This document shows positions 12,840-23,042 of a stretch of 64,000 nucleotides of DNA, in pieces. Within the stretch, counting starts at the first letter, position 1. Each line of letters begins with the position of its first letter. The DNA comes from Desarmillaria ectypa. Taxonomy: Eukaryota > Basidiomycota > Agaricomycetes > Agaricales > Physalacriaceae. The stretch covers positions 2,232,001-2,296,000 of the forward strand of contig JAUDYN010000006.1 of assembly GCA_030407005.1 (NCBI GenBank), in the 5' to 3' direction. A program made the translations under genes and the position numbers. Under the pieces are notes generated by a model, which saw only the letters and a program-made list of their open reading frames with translations, ran no database searches and was not told the DNA's origin.

Positions 12840-15343
12840 CATGCAAGGGGAATCGAACCCTTGATGCCCTACTCTTTTACCTCCTCGATCTTGGAGGTGC
12901 TTGGCACCACTGCGTCAGTGGGCCCCATGTATCTCACAACATTCTTCTCTTTTCTTGTAGGGCAATCCCTGCTCAGATGACCCTTTTGGTCACATCTGAA
13001 GCAGTGCCCCTCGGCTCATTGCCGGTCTAAGTCCATGGGCTTCTCTGCCCCTCCGTACGTCGTCCACTTACCAGTTCCAGCATCCCAACTGGTTCCTCCA
13101 CTCCCAGCAGTCAGCTTGGGGGCCGAGGAACTTGTTGCCCCAGTGGTATTCTTACTGCTGGGCTGCTGTTGTTGGGGATGTGGGCCCTGCTTCTGGCCAT
13201 CCCGAGGCGTACTAGTGGTCTGATCAAAGACCCATTTCTGCTGTCTCTCTTCATACATCCGGAGGATGCGTTCCTTCCACTCTGGATCTGAGCACGGAAT
13301 GCTCACGCCCATATTTGATATGAAGGTCATGTATGAACTAGGCACTCCTAGTTGCACTGCCTTCACCATTGCACCGCGTTCTGCCTCATCAGTCCTTCGG
13401 CCTGCTAGTTTTGCTTCTTCTTCCAGCTTCTGGAAGTAGTGGGAGGCAGGCTGTGCCCCCATGCACTTCTCGTGGATCTCCTCGATAGCGGGATCCCAGA
13501 ATTGTCTTGTGACTAGGTTGACGAAGTCAACCCAATCAGGGTATCGGAAGTGGGCAGCGGTGCCATCAAAGGCATCACCTACCCAGTATTCAGGTCTCTT
13601 GTAGACCCACCAGTCCTTGGCAGTGCCCTCGAAGTGGGATGTTGCAAATAGTACCAGGTGCGACGGCACCTGGAAGTAGTGTCGGAACACTTCAAAATAG
13701 GCGATACAATCACCTATGAAGCGTTTGATGTCATCATGGTCCCCTTTGAATGGGGCAGGGATCTTGACGAGGGTCAGTTTGATGCCCAGATAAGGGGCAT
13801 CAGTGGCGGCGTTCCCGACAGGGTTCGGGATTGGGTCAGGGGGTCCCTGACTGGGGGGTGGTCTTGGGATCGAGAATCGATCTGGCCTGTAACCCAGGTA
13901 GCCTCTTGGCGGCCCCGTGGGTCTTCCCCTTTCTGGCTCTTTTTCCCTTTCTTGAGCCTTGAGGTATTCCGCCAGTGTCTTGCAGGTGGAATCCTCCCTG
14001 TCGAGTTCTTCGCGCATCTCCATGATGTGCTGTTCCTTTTCCAGCAACTCATTCTGCATCTGTTGCCAGACTTCTTCTGCCATAGCAGGGGTTCCTTTGA
14101 CTTGCATTTCTTCTCCCGCCCCTGCGAAGAGAAGACTACCACCCTGATAAGGGTGGTATCCTTAGTGACACGCCCTATGATACAGGGGTGAGTCAGAAAG
14201 TGGTTGCGGGTTTGTGACCGGGGTATCCGGTGGATGATCCGGATAGATTTCATATTGGAGATGGTGGTATTCCATCCCGCCATAGTAATCTGTATCGTAG
14301 GTTAACGTATTGTACTGGGGCCTTTGCCCCCACTCATTCCTCTCTTGCCACCTCCAACCTCCATAGGTGTCGGAGGGTTCTCTCCAATTCCTGCTGCTCC
14401 TCTGGATCTCTGGGCCGAAGCCCTGGAAAGAAATCCCCAGTGGAGGGGTGGAAAATTGCCTGGTCGCGATTTGCGCGTATCCGGATGTTGACGATGTCGG
14501 CCCTAGCAGAGCTGGGCCCATCAAAGGGAATTCTGATGGGGTCGCCCCTGTTAAGGGCGAGCCACTCATCCATGTCGATTCTGAGTTCTTTCCAGAGATC
14601 GCAAGCTTCGACATCCCTTCGTCAAACCTCCCATGCTGTGGTCTGGAATGGACTGAAGAGTCTTCAGTCGATCTTGGAGAGGTTGGGCCATATGAAGTCG
14701 TCCCCGTGTGGATTGAAGGGGTTGTCGGCGGCACGGTGAGTGGCCAGGACTGGGGCGTTGTCTCTGACGATGTCGTCGTCGGACTCGTCATTGGAGATTT
14801 TGATGACGGGGAGAGAGGAGAGAGAGATGGACTCTCCTTTCTCTGGCCACTGCTCATGGCCCTAGGGGCCATAAGGGTGGTTTCGATCCATGCCGGGATC
14901 ATCGGGGTGATGGGGTCTGGAATAACTGGACCTTCTGTCGTCGCTGTTGGGCGACGGGGAATCTGATCTCTGCTGGGATATGCGGAGAGCGGGGGTTCTT
15001 GGACGAGGGGGGGGACTGGGGTAGGGGGGCAGGGGTTCATCCAGCGTAAGCCAAATGTCCCACGTGTATTCTTGGGCTGCCGTGCGGGCAGCTGTTGGTC
15101 ACTCCAGTGCGACAGTGGGTCGTTCCATCCAATAACAGAGGAGGATGGCTCTCGCATTGTGTACGCGAGCAGAGGAGGGACCGGCAACCAGGGTCCGAAT
15201 TGTTGAGGGCCCCGGAGTTGGGGGCCTCGAGTCCATGCTCCCCTCAGAGGAGGAGGCAATGGTGAAGTGGGCATGGGGACGAACGAGTGTAGTCTCTTCT
15301 CATTCTCCCAATCTTGTGGGGGGTAGCCCCCAGGGAATGACAT
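12840..15343 (-). pseudogene. Gypsy copy 1 gag (Pro-rich N-terminus, capsid, zinc knuckle)
   Basis: From ATG at 15343 (MSFPGGYPPQDWENEKR) a Pro/Ser/Thr-rich segment of 393 codons reaches a TAA at 14162-14164 that replaces CAA of copy 3. The frame continues through a coiled-coil-like stretch (EEVWQQMQNELLEKEQHIME, 14080-14020), the retrotransposon capsid domain (YLGIKLTLVKIPAPFKGDHD ... CMGAQPASHYFQKLEEEAK, about 13800-13430), a TGA at 13016 where Arg is expected, and a CCHC knuckle (CFRCDQKGHLSRDCP, about 13003-12960). It forms the virus-like particle shell. It overlaps the upstream small ORF by 44 nt in a +1 frame. Confidence 0.88.
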
Positions 15344-15536
15344 GGGTGATGGGTGGGGCGGGGTGGGGTTCTGGGATGGGTTGTCGGGGCTGCCATTGTC
15401 TCAGCAGTGCCCAGATTTCTTCCTCGTAGATTAATACGGTGAGGACTGTAAAAAATGACAATAGTATGGTGCCACCGATGGCAACGCTGAGAGATATGGT
15501 TCGGGGTTCATTTGTGTTTCTTTCTTCTCCGGGCAT
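15300..15536 (-). CDS. ORF0 of gypsy copy 1: small single-pass membrane protein
   Basis: This 78-codon ORF starts 48 nt after the primer-binding site, so its ATG is the first on the element RNA. Residues 1-11 are charged (MPGEERNTNEP). Residues about 14-37 form one hydrophobic segment (SLSVAIGGTILLSFFTV then LTVLIY). It is followed by EEEIW and a Pro-rich tail. It ends RLGE-stop inside the start of gag, +1 to it. Copies 2 (30108-30278) and 3 (36908-37033) keep the same ORF at the same place. I know of no standard gypsy protein of this kind; a membrane-targeting leader or a frameshifted N-terminus of Gag are inferences. Confidence 0.65.
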   Translation of the reverse strand: MPGEERNTNEPRTISLSVAIGGTILLSFFTVLTVLIYEEEIWALLRQWQPRQPIPEPHPAPPITHVIPWGLPPTRLGE

Positions 15537-15583
15537 GAAGAAGAACTTCTATACGGCTAGCGTATCAGAAGTGGAAGGTGGGA

Positions 15584-15596
15584 ATCTCTTGTTTAA
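15584..15596 (-). promoter_or_regulatory. Self-primer binding site of gypsy copy 1
   Basis: In element sense the 13 nt next to the 5' LTR read TTAAACAAGAGAT, the exact complement of ATCTCTTGTTTAA inside the LTR (plus-strand 15739-15751 reads TTAAACAAGAGAT). The LTR segment lies about 35 nt after a TATA box, where the RNA 5' end is expected. No tRNA 3'-end complement of the usual kind (TGG...) is present. This is the arrangement known for Tf1/sushi-type self-priming. Confidence 0.8.
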
Positions 15597-16020
15597 TGTT
15601 AGGGACTGACTTGGGCACATGACTTGGGATGATCAGCTGATCTCTCTGGGCCATTACGCATTTGAATGATCACCCAAGTTGAGAGATAGAAGCCAAAGGT
15701 CTTCTGTGTTGTGCAAACAAGAAGTATATAGTGTTAATTTAAACAAGAGATAGAGTACAATGGTCTAGTTTACTCTGTTTATATAGTATTTCTACGGGGT
15801 TTATATTTAGGTGAAACACTATGGTCCATGCACAAATGGTGTCGAAGTTGGACGATCCAGGAGGATCATAGAACCAATAGAAAGCATCTGGGGTGACAGA
15901 TGGTGAGAACGAGGGTGGTAGCCGGCAAATAGCTGGATACGAGTCGGTTTCTGGATAAGATTAGATGGATGAGTCATGGATATGACTCGGATAAGATAAG
16001 ATAACGGAAAAATCATAACA
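15597..16020 (-). repeat. 5' LTR of gypsy copy 1
   Basis: A 424 bp block, the partner of 7485-7908. Differences between the two are nearly all transitions within CpG/TpG/CpA contexts (for example gcacgtgac versus gcacatgac). It carries the promoter (minus-strand TATA) for the element RNA. Flanked on the right by the target duplication ctata (16021-16025). Confidence 0.95.
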
Positions 16021-16656
16021 CTATACTAGTAATATATAGAGGACTATAGCTGAGGCTTTGAGCTGATAGTTAAAAGCAGTAAGCAACTAGTAGATCCAGG
16101 ACTTAGACATAACATTATTAGTGGGTTAAATCTATCAGCTGGCCAGACTAGTAACTCAAATGCTAGTAGGATCCTATAAAATACAGCCACTAGCAGCCAA
16201 AGGAGGCTACTAGCATACCAAAACCAGAGGCAGAGTACACAAATCTTATGAAGTTCTGTCACTAGCAAACTAGACTAGGTATAAACATTTAAGTTAGGAT
16301 AACTAGTCACATGGCAATCTTAAAACAGGAATTAGAAATAAATTAAGAATGGATTAACCTTAAGCCCAGATCTGACTAGTGCAATATAAAACTCTTATAA
16401 TCAGTACTAGTGTAGCTGGACTGCACTCTTAATCATGATTAGATAGTTGTTACAGATACAAATATCTGGTGATTCATATAACTGCATTACTAGGGCATAT
16501 AGTTGGGCCAAGGATATGGAAAGACTAAATGTGGGGTCTCTAGACTGACTATTGCATGATTATTCACTATTATTCATGACTAGCCAAGAAATCCTTATTA
16601 ATATACTCTATACTCAGATGATATTTATAGTTCTATCCCTGTCTCAGTAGTATATA

Positions 16657-17052
16657 TGTTATGATTTTTCTATTATCTTATCCAGTCATATCATTGACAC
16701 ATCCATCCTATCATCTTGCTTTCACTTCATATCAACACATCCACTGACAACCACCCCAGTTCTCCATAGTTGTCACCCTAGTTTGCTACTATTGGATGCT
16801 AATCACATGACTCCCTCCAGGTTTTCTCATGAAACTTGCCATTTCATCTATTAATAATACTGTATTTCAGTATATAAGTATAGTAGCTTGCACACTTGTA
16901 CTCTATCTTTCAACTAAATTACATTCATATACCTTCTACTGCACTACACTGAAGACCTAGCTCAATCTCATTTATGGGTGATTGTCCAAACATGAGACAG
17001 CCCAGAGAATACAGCTTATATCCCAAGTCATGTGTTAGACAGAGCCATAACA
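16657..17052 (+). repeat. Solo LTR of the main gypsy family, TSD atata
   Basis: This 396 bp block begins TGTTATGATTTTTC and ends GCCATAACA, flanked by atata at 16652-16656 and 17053-17057. The uninterrupted target (cagtatataagtagtggg context) is preserved in the second X copy at about 33695-33720, confirming the insertion. It carries ATCTTTCAACTAA (16905-16917), which matches the primer site of gypsy copy 2 exactly. A solo LTR arises by recombination between the two LTRs of a full element. Confidence 0.92.
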
Positions 17053-18029
17053 ATATAAGTAGTGGGATAGGTGCTCATACAAGACAGGCAAGCTATCCCT
17101 ATAGTTGAACCCTCACTAGTAGCAGCTAGTATCCCCAATCAAAGGCTTTTGTGCTTAACCTCAATAAAGTGATGAATAGTCACTGAGTCATACATAGTAT
17201 TAAGTGAATTAAAGTTCCTTAGAGTTTACTGTCACATTCTATAAAGGTCTAGAGTGTTTCCAAGTTAGTTCAAGCAAAGTTCTCAGAGTTTATAGTATTA
17301 TTCTTAGGCCAAGAGTGTCACTAGTTAGTCAAGAGTGCAACTAATCAGGTGTTTATCATTTGTAGGAATCAGTATAGGGCTAAGAGAGCTATTAGTACAA
17401 AGCAGCTTCAGTCAGAACAAGCACAGTAGCTCAAACCAAGTCACTCTATCAAATTGTGTCTTACCAACCTTGCTAGTATGAGTAGTACTTTGTATAACTC
17501 ACTAGTAATGAATAAAACATCTTTAAAACCACTTTACTTAATTATTGAAGTCTGCAGAGTGCTTTCATTATACTCAAAATCACTCAAATTTCATACATTG
17601 GTGATTAAGTGTAGAGTAGTAAGAGATTTAGTGTGATTAGTGTTTATTGCCATTTCTTAATTTTTTTGTCACTCACCATTATCAAGCACATCACTAAATG
17701 ACTATAACAATGATACTACAGCTTGCAATGCTTGCCTGCCTACCACCTTGTACTTATTGTTTCATGTATAGTTATCATATGGACTTCTCTATTATTAGAC
17801 TTGGAATTTTAGTATATAAGTAGCATAGCTCTCACTGTATATTCTTCAGCTTTGAGCTAAAAGTTAATCTATACTGAACTTCTTTTATCAACTCCTCTCC
17901 TCACTCAGACTAAGACTTAGTCTTCTCACTTTCTTGTGACAAGCATCTTGTGACTCAGTGAGTGACTATATTAATGCAATACAGCCCATTGTTTATACTT
18001 GCTCGTTATACCAGAGTTCAGATCTAACA

Positions 18030-18404
18030 CTTAGCTCAAAGCTTCTAGCCTTCCTTTTCTTTAAGTGACCATTACACTGAAGAAACTGAATGCCAAGTCT
18101 CACCAACATCTCTACCAAAATGTTTTACATCCTTGTAGCAGCCATCAGAGCTGTTGCAAAAACCATTACCCTTTTCATTTTATCCTACTGTTACTCCTAC
18201 AAGCTACACTTGTGGATAACTTGTGTTAACCTCTTCCACTGACCCATCCAATGAAACTCTATTCCCCAATCCCATATCTACCTTCCCCACTATTATGTCA
18301 TCATCCAGCCCCAAGGATCAGTCTTTACAATACTCTATCTCTTATCTGAAGAAGAAGAGCTAAGCAAAATTGATCCCCAACTCACTGAGATGGACATTGA
18401 GAAG
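18030..18404 (+). other. Leader of a plus-strand gypsy B element after its 5' LTR
   Basis: Directly after the family-B LTR (ending 18029) lies TTAGCTCAAAGCT (18031-18043), the exact complement of AGCTTTGAGCTAA at 17848-17860, which I read as a self-primer site. The following 360 bp is AC-rich and could be the decayed start of gag (a plus-strand frame with few stops runs about 18118-18404). I find no recognisable domain, and the copia LTR cuts it off at 18405. Confidence 0.55.
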
Positions 18405-18616
18405 TGTTGTAACAAGAGTGAGAAGAATGTAGAAAAGAATGGTAAAAATACTGCCTTTCAAGCAAGAGGTGTCCTACTTAAATACATGTTGTGCTACTTT
18501 TAGAACTTACTATGAAATACTATATATATCCACTTTTATGGTCCAAAGTTGACCCTGCTGAGTAAGCCAATCCTTTGAGTACATTCTAGTACTTGCTTGG
18601 GATTGCTATCCCAACA
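18405..18616 (-). repeat. 3' LTR of the copia element
   Basis: A 212 bp TG...CA block followed internally by CTCCCCCTC (18617-18625), the complement of the polypurine tract. It is about 93-95% identical by eye to 30939-31148. Confidence 0.93.
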
Positions 18617-18623
18617 CTCCCCC

Positions 18624-21600
18624 TCAATTCCGAGCACCTAGAATACCTGCAGATAGATATTCATGTAATGGTCTTGATAGCTTTTTAGTAAATATATCTG
18701 CTAAGTTCTTCTCTAATGTGCAGTGCTGAAATTTGACTTCATTTGAAGCCATATGCTCATGAATGAAGTGATGCCATATATCTATATGCTTTAATTGTGT
18801 ATGGAATATGGGGTTCTCAGTCAATTTGATTGCTGACTGATTGTCAACAAAAATAGTGGTTGCACTATCAGGTGGTAATTCTAATTCAGTTAAAATTGCC
18901 TGCAACCATATTACTTCTTGGGTTGTGTGCAAAAGGGCCATATATTCTGCCTCCATAGTGGATAGAGCTACAGTGAGCTGTTTTTTTTAAACTCCAAGTA
19001 ACAGCTCCCCCTGCATAGGTACAGACATAACCAGATGTTAATCTTCTATTTGTCCTGTCCTCTCCCCAGTCTGAATCTGAGTAGAGTATCAGTTCATCTG
19101 TAGTCCCTCCATATGTGATTCCAAAATCCAGAGTCCCCTTCAAATAACAGCAAACTTGTTTCAGAGCTGTGACATGCTCAGCAGCTGGATTTTGTACATA
19201 TTTGCTTAATTCCATGACAGCATGTGCAATGTCAGGCTGAGATCCATTGGCTGCATACATCAGAGATCTGACACCAGTATGGTAATATTGCCTGGTGGCT
19301 GTATCAGTGCTCTGGGGATCATCTTCAGAGATTTTCTCTAGCCATACATTCAGGTCCATAGGCATTTTGACTGGTTTGCAGTCTTTCATGCCCATTCATT
19401 TGAGTACCTTCAGAATATATGCCTTCTGGGATAAGGTAATAGTACTCTTCTCCCAATTCCTGTCTATCTTCATGCCCAATATGTATTGAATCTCCCCCAT
19501 GTCTATAATATTTAGCTTCTTCTTAAGCTCTTCTTTCATAATAGACATGGTTTCATTATCTGGGGCAAGTAGTGCCATGTCGTCTACATGCACAGCTACA
19601 ATTATAGGACCAGAATCCATCTGTCTGATATACACACATTGATTGCTAATCAATCTTGTGTATCTAAGTCCCAAAAAGGTAGCATTTAATTTCTCATTCC
19701 AAACTCAGCCAGATTGCTTGAGTCCATATAATATCAACTTAAGGTGTGCCACCTTGCCACTCCCATCAGAATATTCAGGTGGCTGTGTCATATAAATAGA
19801 TTCATTGAGCTTTCCATTTAAGTAGGCTTCAATGACATCCATTCTATGAATAATCAGGTTTCTTTGTGTGACAATAGCCATAAGTAGGCAGAATGTATCC
19901 AGCCTAACTATAGGTGCAAATGTCTCAAAGAAATCAATTCTGGGTTTCTGCAAAAATTCTTTTATAATGAGTCTGACTTTGTGCCTGGTGATTTTCCCAT
20001 CACCATCTCTTTTCAGCCTGTAGGTCCACTTGCAATCAACAAGTGACCTATCCTGAGGTAATTCTTCCAGCTGCCATGTACCTAGAGAAGTCAATAGATT
20101 ATATTCTTCATCCATTGCTTTCTTTCAATGATGCCAATCTGGCCTTGCTTTAGCTTCTTTAAGGCTTAATGGCTCATCACTGAGGTTATCTGCAGTCTCC
20201 CTCACACATGCATATTCTACTGCAATATTTGCAGTCTCCAGTGGTTCCTTTGTTACTTTGTGCTGCTTTTCTGGCAATTTCATGCCTCGTGAGGCTGGAT
20301 TATTAAGGAACCAGTAACTTAGTGTGGCTACTGATGCAATCCAGACTGATTTTTCACATGGCTGAATCACCTTCCCACACTATATAGGTAACTTTGATTT
20401 GGTTGCTGGGTCATCAAGGGGCATTTCCCCTTTTGTTTTGGCATTCCTGGCATCTGTGAATTTGTCTGAAATATCATCATTTCCATCCAGAATCTGCTCA
20501 ACTTTGCTCCCTGACTCCCCCTTGAGCAGTGGAGGATGGGACACAATGTATTCATCATTGTTAGCATTTAGAATACTCTCTTCAGAGAATATAACATTTC
20601 TTGAGGTCTAAATCTACCTGGTCTGTGAATTATAGTATCTCCAGGCTCTTGATTCATCTGTAAGACCTGTAAAGATAAATTCCCTTGATTTTGGGTCGAG
20701 TTTTGACCTTTTGTTATCCTGTTGCAACACCCAGCACTTTGTTCTGAATTCCTGGAGTGTTAAAATGTCTGATTTTGTTCCACAAAACACTTCTTCTGAG
20801 ATTAGATCATTTCTGATAGTCCTGGTTGGTGATTGGTTCTTCAAATATGTGGCATATGCCACTGCTTCAGGCCATAAAAATTTTGGCAGGTGATATTCTT
20901 CTAGCATGGCATGAGCATGCTCCACAAGAGTCTGATTGACTCTCTCGGTGACTCCATTTTAGGATAGAGAATATGTGGTAGTCAGTTCCAACTGGATGCC
21001 ATTACTCTGGAGATATTCCTTCACCTCCTCATTGATATATTCCTTCCCATTATCAATCCTCATAAACTTCAGATCTCTTTCAGTGTGAACTTTGATGTAT
21101 TTTTGGTACTGCTGAATCTTCTTTCAGATTTCTGTACCCTGTTTTGATTTTAGAAAATACAACATTATCCTCTGGGATTTCCCATCTGTGAAGCTTATAT
21201 AATATCTTTCTCCATGGATACCCTGAGTTTGGGCTAGCCCCCATAAGTCTGAAAATGTCATTTTACCTATTTCAGTATAATTCCTTTCAGCTTCTTGTGG
21301 AAATGGCTCAGCATAATATTTGGCCTGTATGCAGGCTTCGCAATCCTTCTGAGGCACCACTGACTCATCCACATCCATTCCCTTGACCATTTTCTTCCTA
21401 AATAGTCTCTTTACTGATCTCATGTTCAAGTGGCCCATTATCTGATGTCACTTCTGCCATGTTCAGGCTGGTTTTGTCATATGGGCCTGGGTTATTTCTA
21501 GTGCAATAATATCTAGGCTATACAGCTTCAATACTTTATCTTCATAGCCAATTCTTTTGTCATGTGATAAGATAATATCTATCTGGGATTCTTTGAATTT

Positions 21601-22585
21601 GAGTTCAAACCCAGGATCTGTAATGCATCCTAATAATATAAGATTGAATAGTGCTTCAGAGCAATGAATACAGTCTTTTAGAGTGACTGCAGTGGTCTTT
21701 TCTCCTTCAATCATTTTAATCTTAACTGTTCCTTTTCCCAAGCCTTTTGACTTTTCTACACCAATAACTTCATATCCTGGGGTCTCAACATAGTCAGAAA
21801 AATGCAATCTATTCTTGACTATATGCTTGATGGTGTCTGAGTCCCTGATCTATGATGATCCTGCAAGTAGAGTAGGTGTGATGTCTTTTGCCCAAAATGC
21901 ATAATCTTCTTCATCAGAATCTGACTTGGCAACATGTGCCTGAGTCTGGCCCTTCCCTTTCCCCTTCCATTGCTTCTCAGAATTCTTCTTCCCATTTGGG
22001 CAATTGGCCTTAATATGGCCAGTTTCTCCACATCCATAACATGTGATTTTCAGATTAAACTTCTTCTTGCCATGTGCTGCAAGTGTTGTCATCAGGTCAA
22101 AAGTCTTTTCTCACAATCAGATGTCTTCTTAGAGAATTCAGGAAATCAATTTGTATAATCCTTCAAGTCTGCAGTGTCCACTGATGAAATGAATGAATTC
22201 TATGATTCTGGAAGTGATATAAGCAGTGTGATTGAGAAGTCCTCCTCCTCAACAGTCTGCTTGAGGGATGCCAGCTCCTCCTGATAGGACCTCATAGTCC
22301 TAATATGCTCCTCTATATTTCCTCCTTCTTCACACTGAGCTCTAAAGAATTTTCTTCTCACAAGGACAATTCCCATGGGTCCTCTTGACTCATACATGTC
22401 CTTCAGAGCTTTCCAGGCTTCTGCCAAAGTCTTAGAACCAGCAATATACACCAGTGGGCCATCCAAAACCCACAGTCTTATTGTTGAAAGAGCCTTCCTA
22501 TCACTCTTCTTCTAATCTGCCACCAGTGCTGCTTCTGCCAGAGCCACAGAGCTTCCATTGGCATAGTCAATTAGATCTAAATCAG
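18624..22585 (-). pseudogene. Copia gag-pol polyprotein, main part
   Basis: Read on the minus strand from 22585: Gag UBN2-type region (AGSKTLAEAWKALKDMYESR, about 22440), CCHC knuckle (CYGCGETGHIKANC, about 22045), protease region (21807-21463), integrase zinc finger (GHLNMRSVKRLF ... CEACIQAKYY, 21438-21310), integrase core (FSDLWG; ERVNQTLVEHAHAMLEEY, about 20960-20900), reverse transcriptase (WTYRLKRDGDGKITRHKVRL at about 20030; VHVDDMALL at about 19590) and RNase H (MEAEYMALLHTTQEVIWLQA at about 18950, ending LGARN-stop at 18624). Stops at about 22512, 21820, 21440, 21124, 20960, 20613, 20127, 19705, 19396 and 18985 show it is dead. The reverse transcriptase keeps the DD pair. Confidence 0.92.
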
Positions 22586-23010
22586 TGTTATGTCCTTGTC
22601 TACCATGTGACTTGGGACATAAGCTTTGGTCTCTCAAGCTGCTTTGCGTTTGGGCAGTCACTCATTAAGAGACTTGGGCTAGATCTTTAGTGTGTGAATA
22701 GAAAGTATATGATTGTAATTTAGTCAAAAGATAGAGTACAATGGTGAAGTTTACTCTACTTATATACTGTAAGTATAGGGTATATTAATAGGTGAAATGA
22801 TCTGGTCCATGAGGAGATGGTATGGTTCATGTGAGAACAGTGTGGAGTTGGATGGATCATAGTCCAATGAGAAAGGACAGGAGTGACATTTCACATGAAC
22901 TGGGGTGTTTGTTGGTGAGTATGTCAATACAAGGTGATAACTGCAGTGGATTAGATGGATGAGTCATGGATATGACTTGGATAAGATAAGGTAATGGAAA
23001 AATCATAGCA
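22586..23010 (-). repeat. 3' LTR of gypsy copy 2
   Basis: Plus-strand sequence TGTTATGTCCTTGTCTACC ... AAATCATAGCA; 425 bp. The usual ATAACA end is mutated to ATAGCA. The polypurine tract complement TTACCCCCTTGTT follows at 23011. Confidence 0.94.
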
Positions 23011-23042
23011 TTACCCCCTTGTTAAAGCAGTCATTCCAACTG

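Larger units (their letters stand above)
7485..16020 (-). mobile_element. Ty3/gypsy copy 1, full length, chromodomain type
   Basis: An 8536 bp element is bounded by two 424 bp LTRs and the 5 bp target duplication ctata (7480-7484 and 16021-16025). Order on the minus strand: LTR, self-primer site, small membrane ORF, gag with a zinc knuckle, protease, reverse transcriptase, RNase H, integrase, chromodomain, polypurine tract, LTR. It sits inside element X copy 1; the second X copy at 34.6 kb shows the uninterrupted target. All domains are present but at least ten stop codons break the frames, so this copy is not autonomous now. The two LTRs differ at a few per cent of sites, mostly C/T or G/A at CpG. 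Confidence 0.96.
7410..17693 (+). mobile_element. Element X copy 1 (about 1.34 kb of its own, split by gypsy copy 1 and a solo LTR)
   Basis: Own pieces are 7410-7484, 16026-16656 and 17053-17693; removing the nested insertions and one copy of each target duplication leaves about 1342 bp. Joined, they match 33072-34679 in reverse complement end to end. Ends are TG...CA (TGATAATATGC ... GCACATCA) with a short terminal inverted repeat. A TATA-like box (agtatataagtagtggg) lies where the solo LTR is inserted. No open reading frame of note. The size, TG...CA ends and internal TATA box suggest a large solo LTR or a non-autonomous LTR element; no clear flanking duplication is visible. Confidence 0.7.
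7305..18029 (+). repeat. Gypsy family B LTR, plus orientation, split by nested insertions
   Basis: The first part (about 7305-7409, cttatcttatctcag...gactggttgtctcattg) and the last part (17694-18029, ctaaatgactataac...ttcagatctaaca) join to match the whole of the inverted family-B LTR at 5604-6008. Between them lies element X (7410-17693), itself split by gypsy copy 1 and a solo LTR. The last part keeps a TATA-like signal (tagtatataagtagc, about 17813-17827) and the self-primer AGCTTTGAGCTAA (17848-17860). Confidence 0.75.

Noticed and set aside
12840..12910. tRNA-like string ggggaatcgaacccttgatg in gypsy copy 1
   Set aside because: It resembles a T-arm in reverse (GGTTCGATTCC), but no acceptor or D-arm pairs around it. 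It lies inside gag and its counterpart in copy 2 (about 27615) has diverged freely.
13658..14191. 177-codon plus-strand ORF and other long plus-strand ORFs in gypsy copy 1
   Set aside because: Antisense mirror frames of gag; no domain and not conserved in copies 2 and 3.
14367..14966. 199-codon plus-strand ORF opposite the gag Pro-rich region
   Set aside because: Pro/Ser-rich coding strands often leave the antisense frame open. In copy 3 it is broken into pieces.
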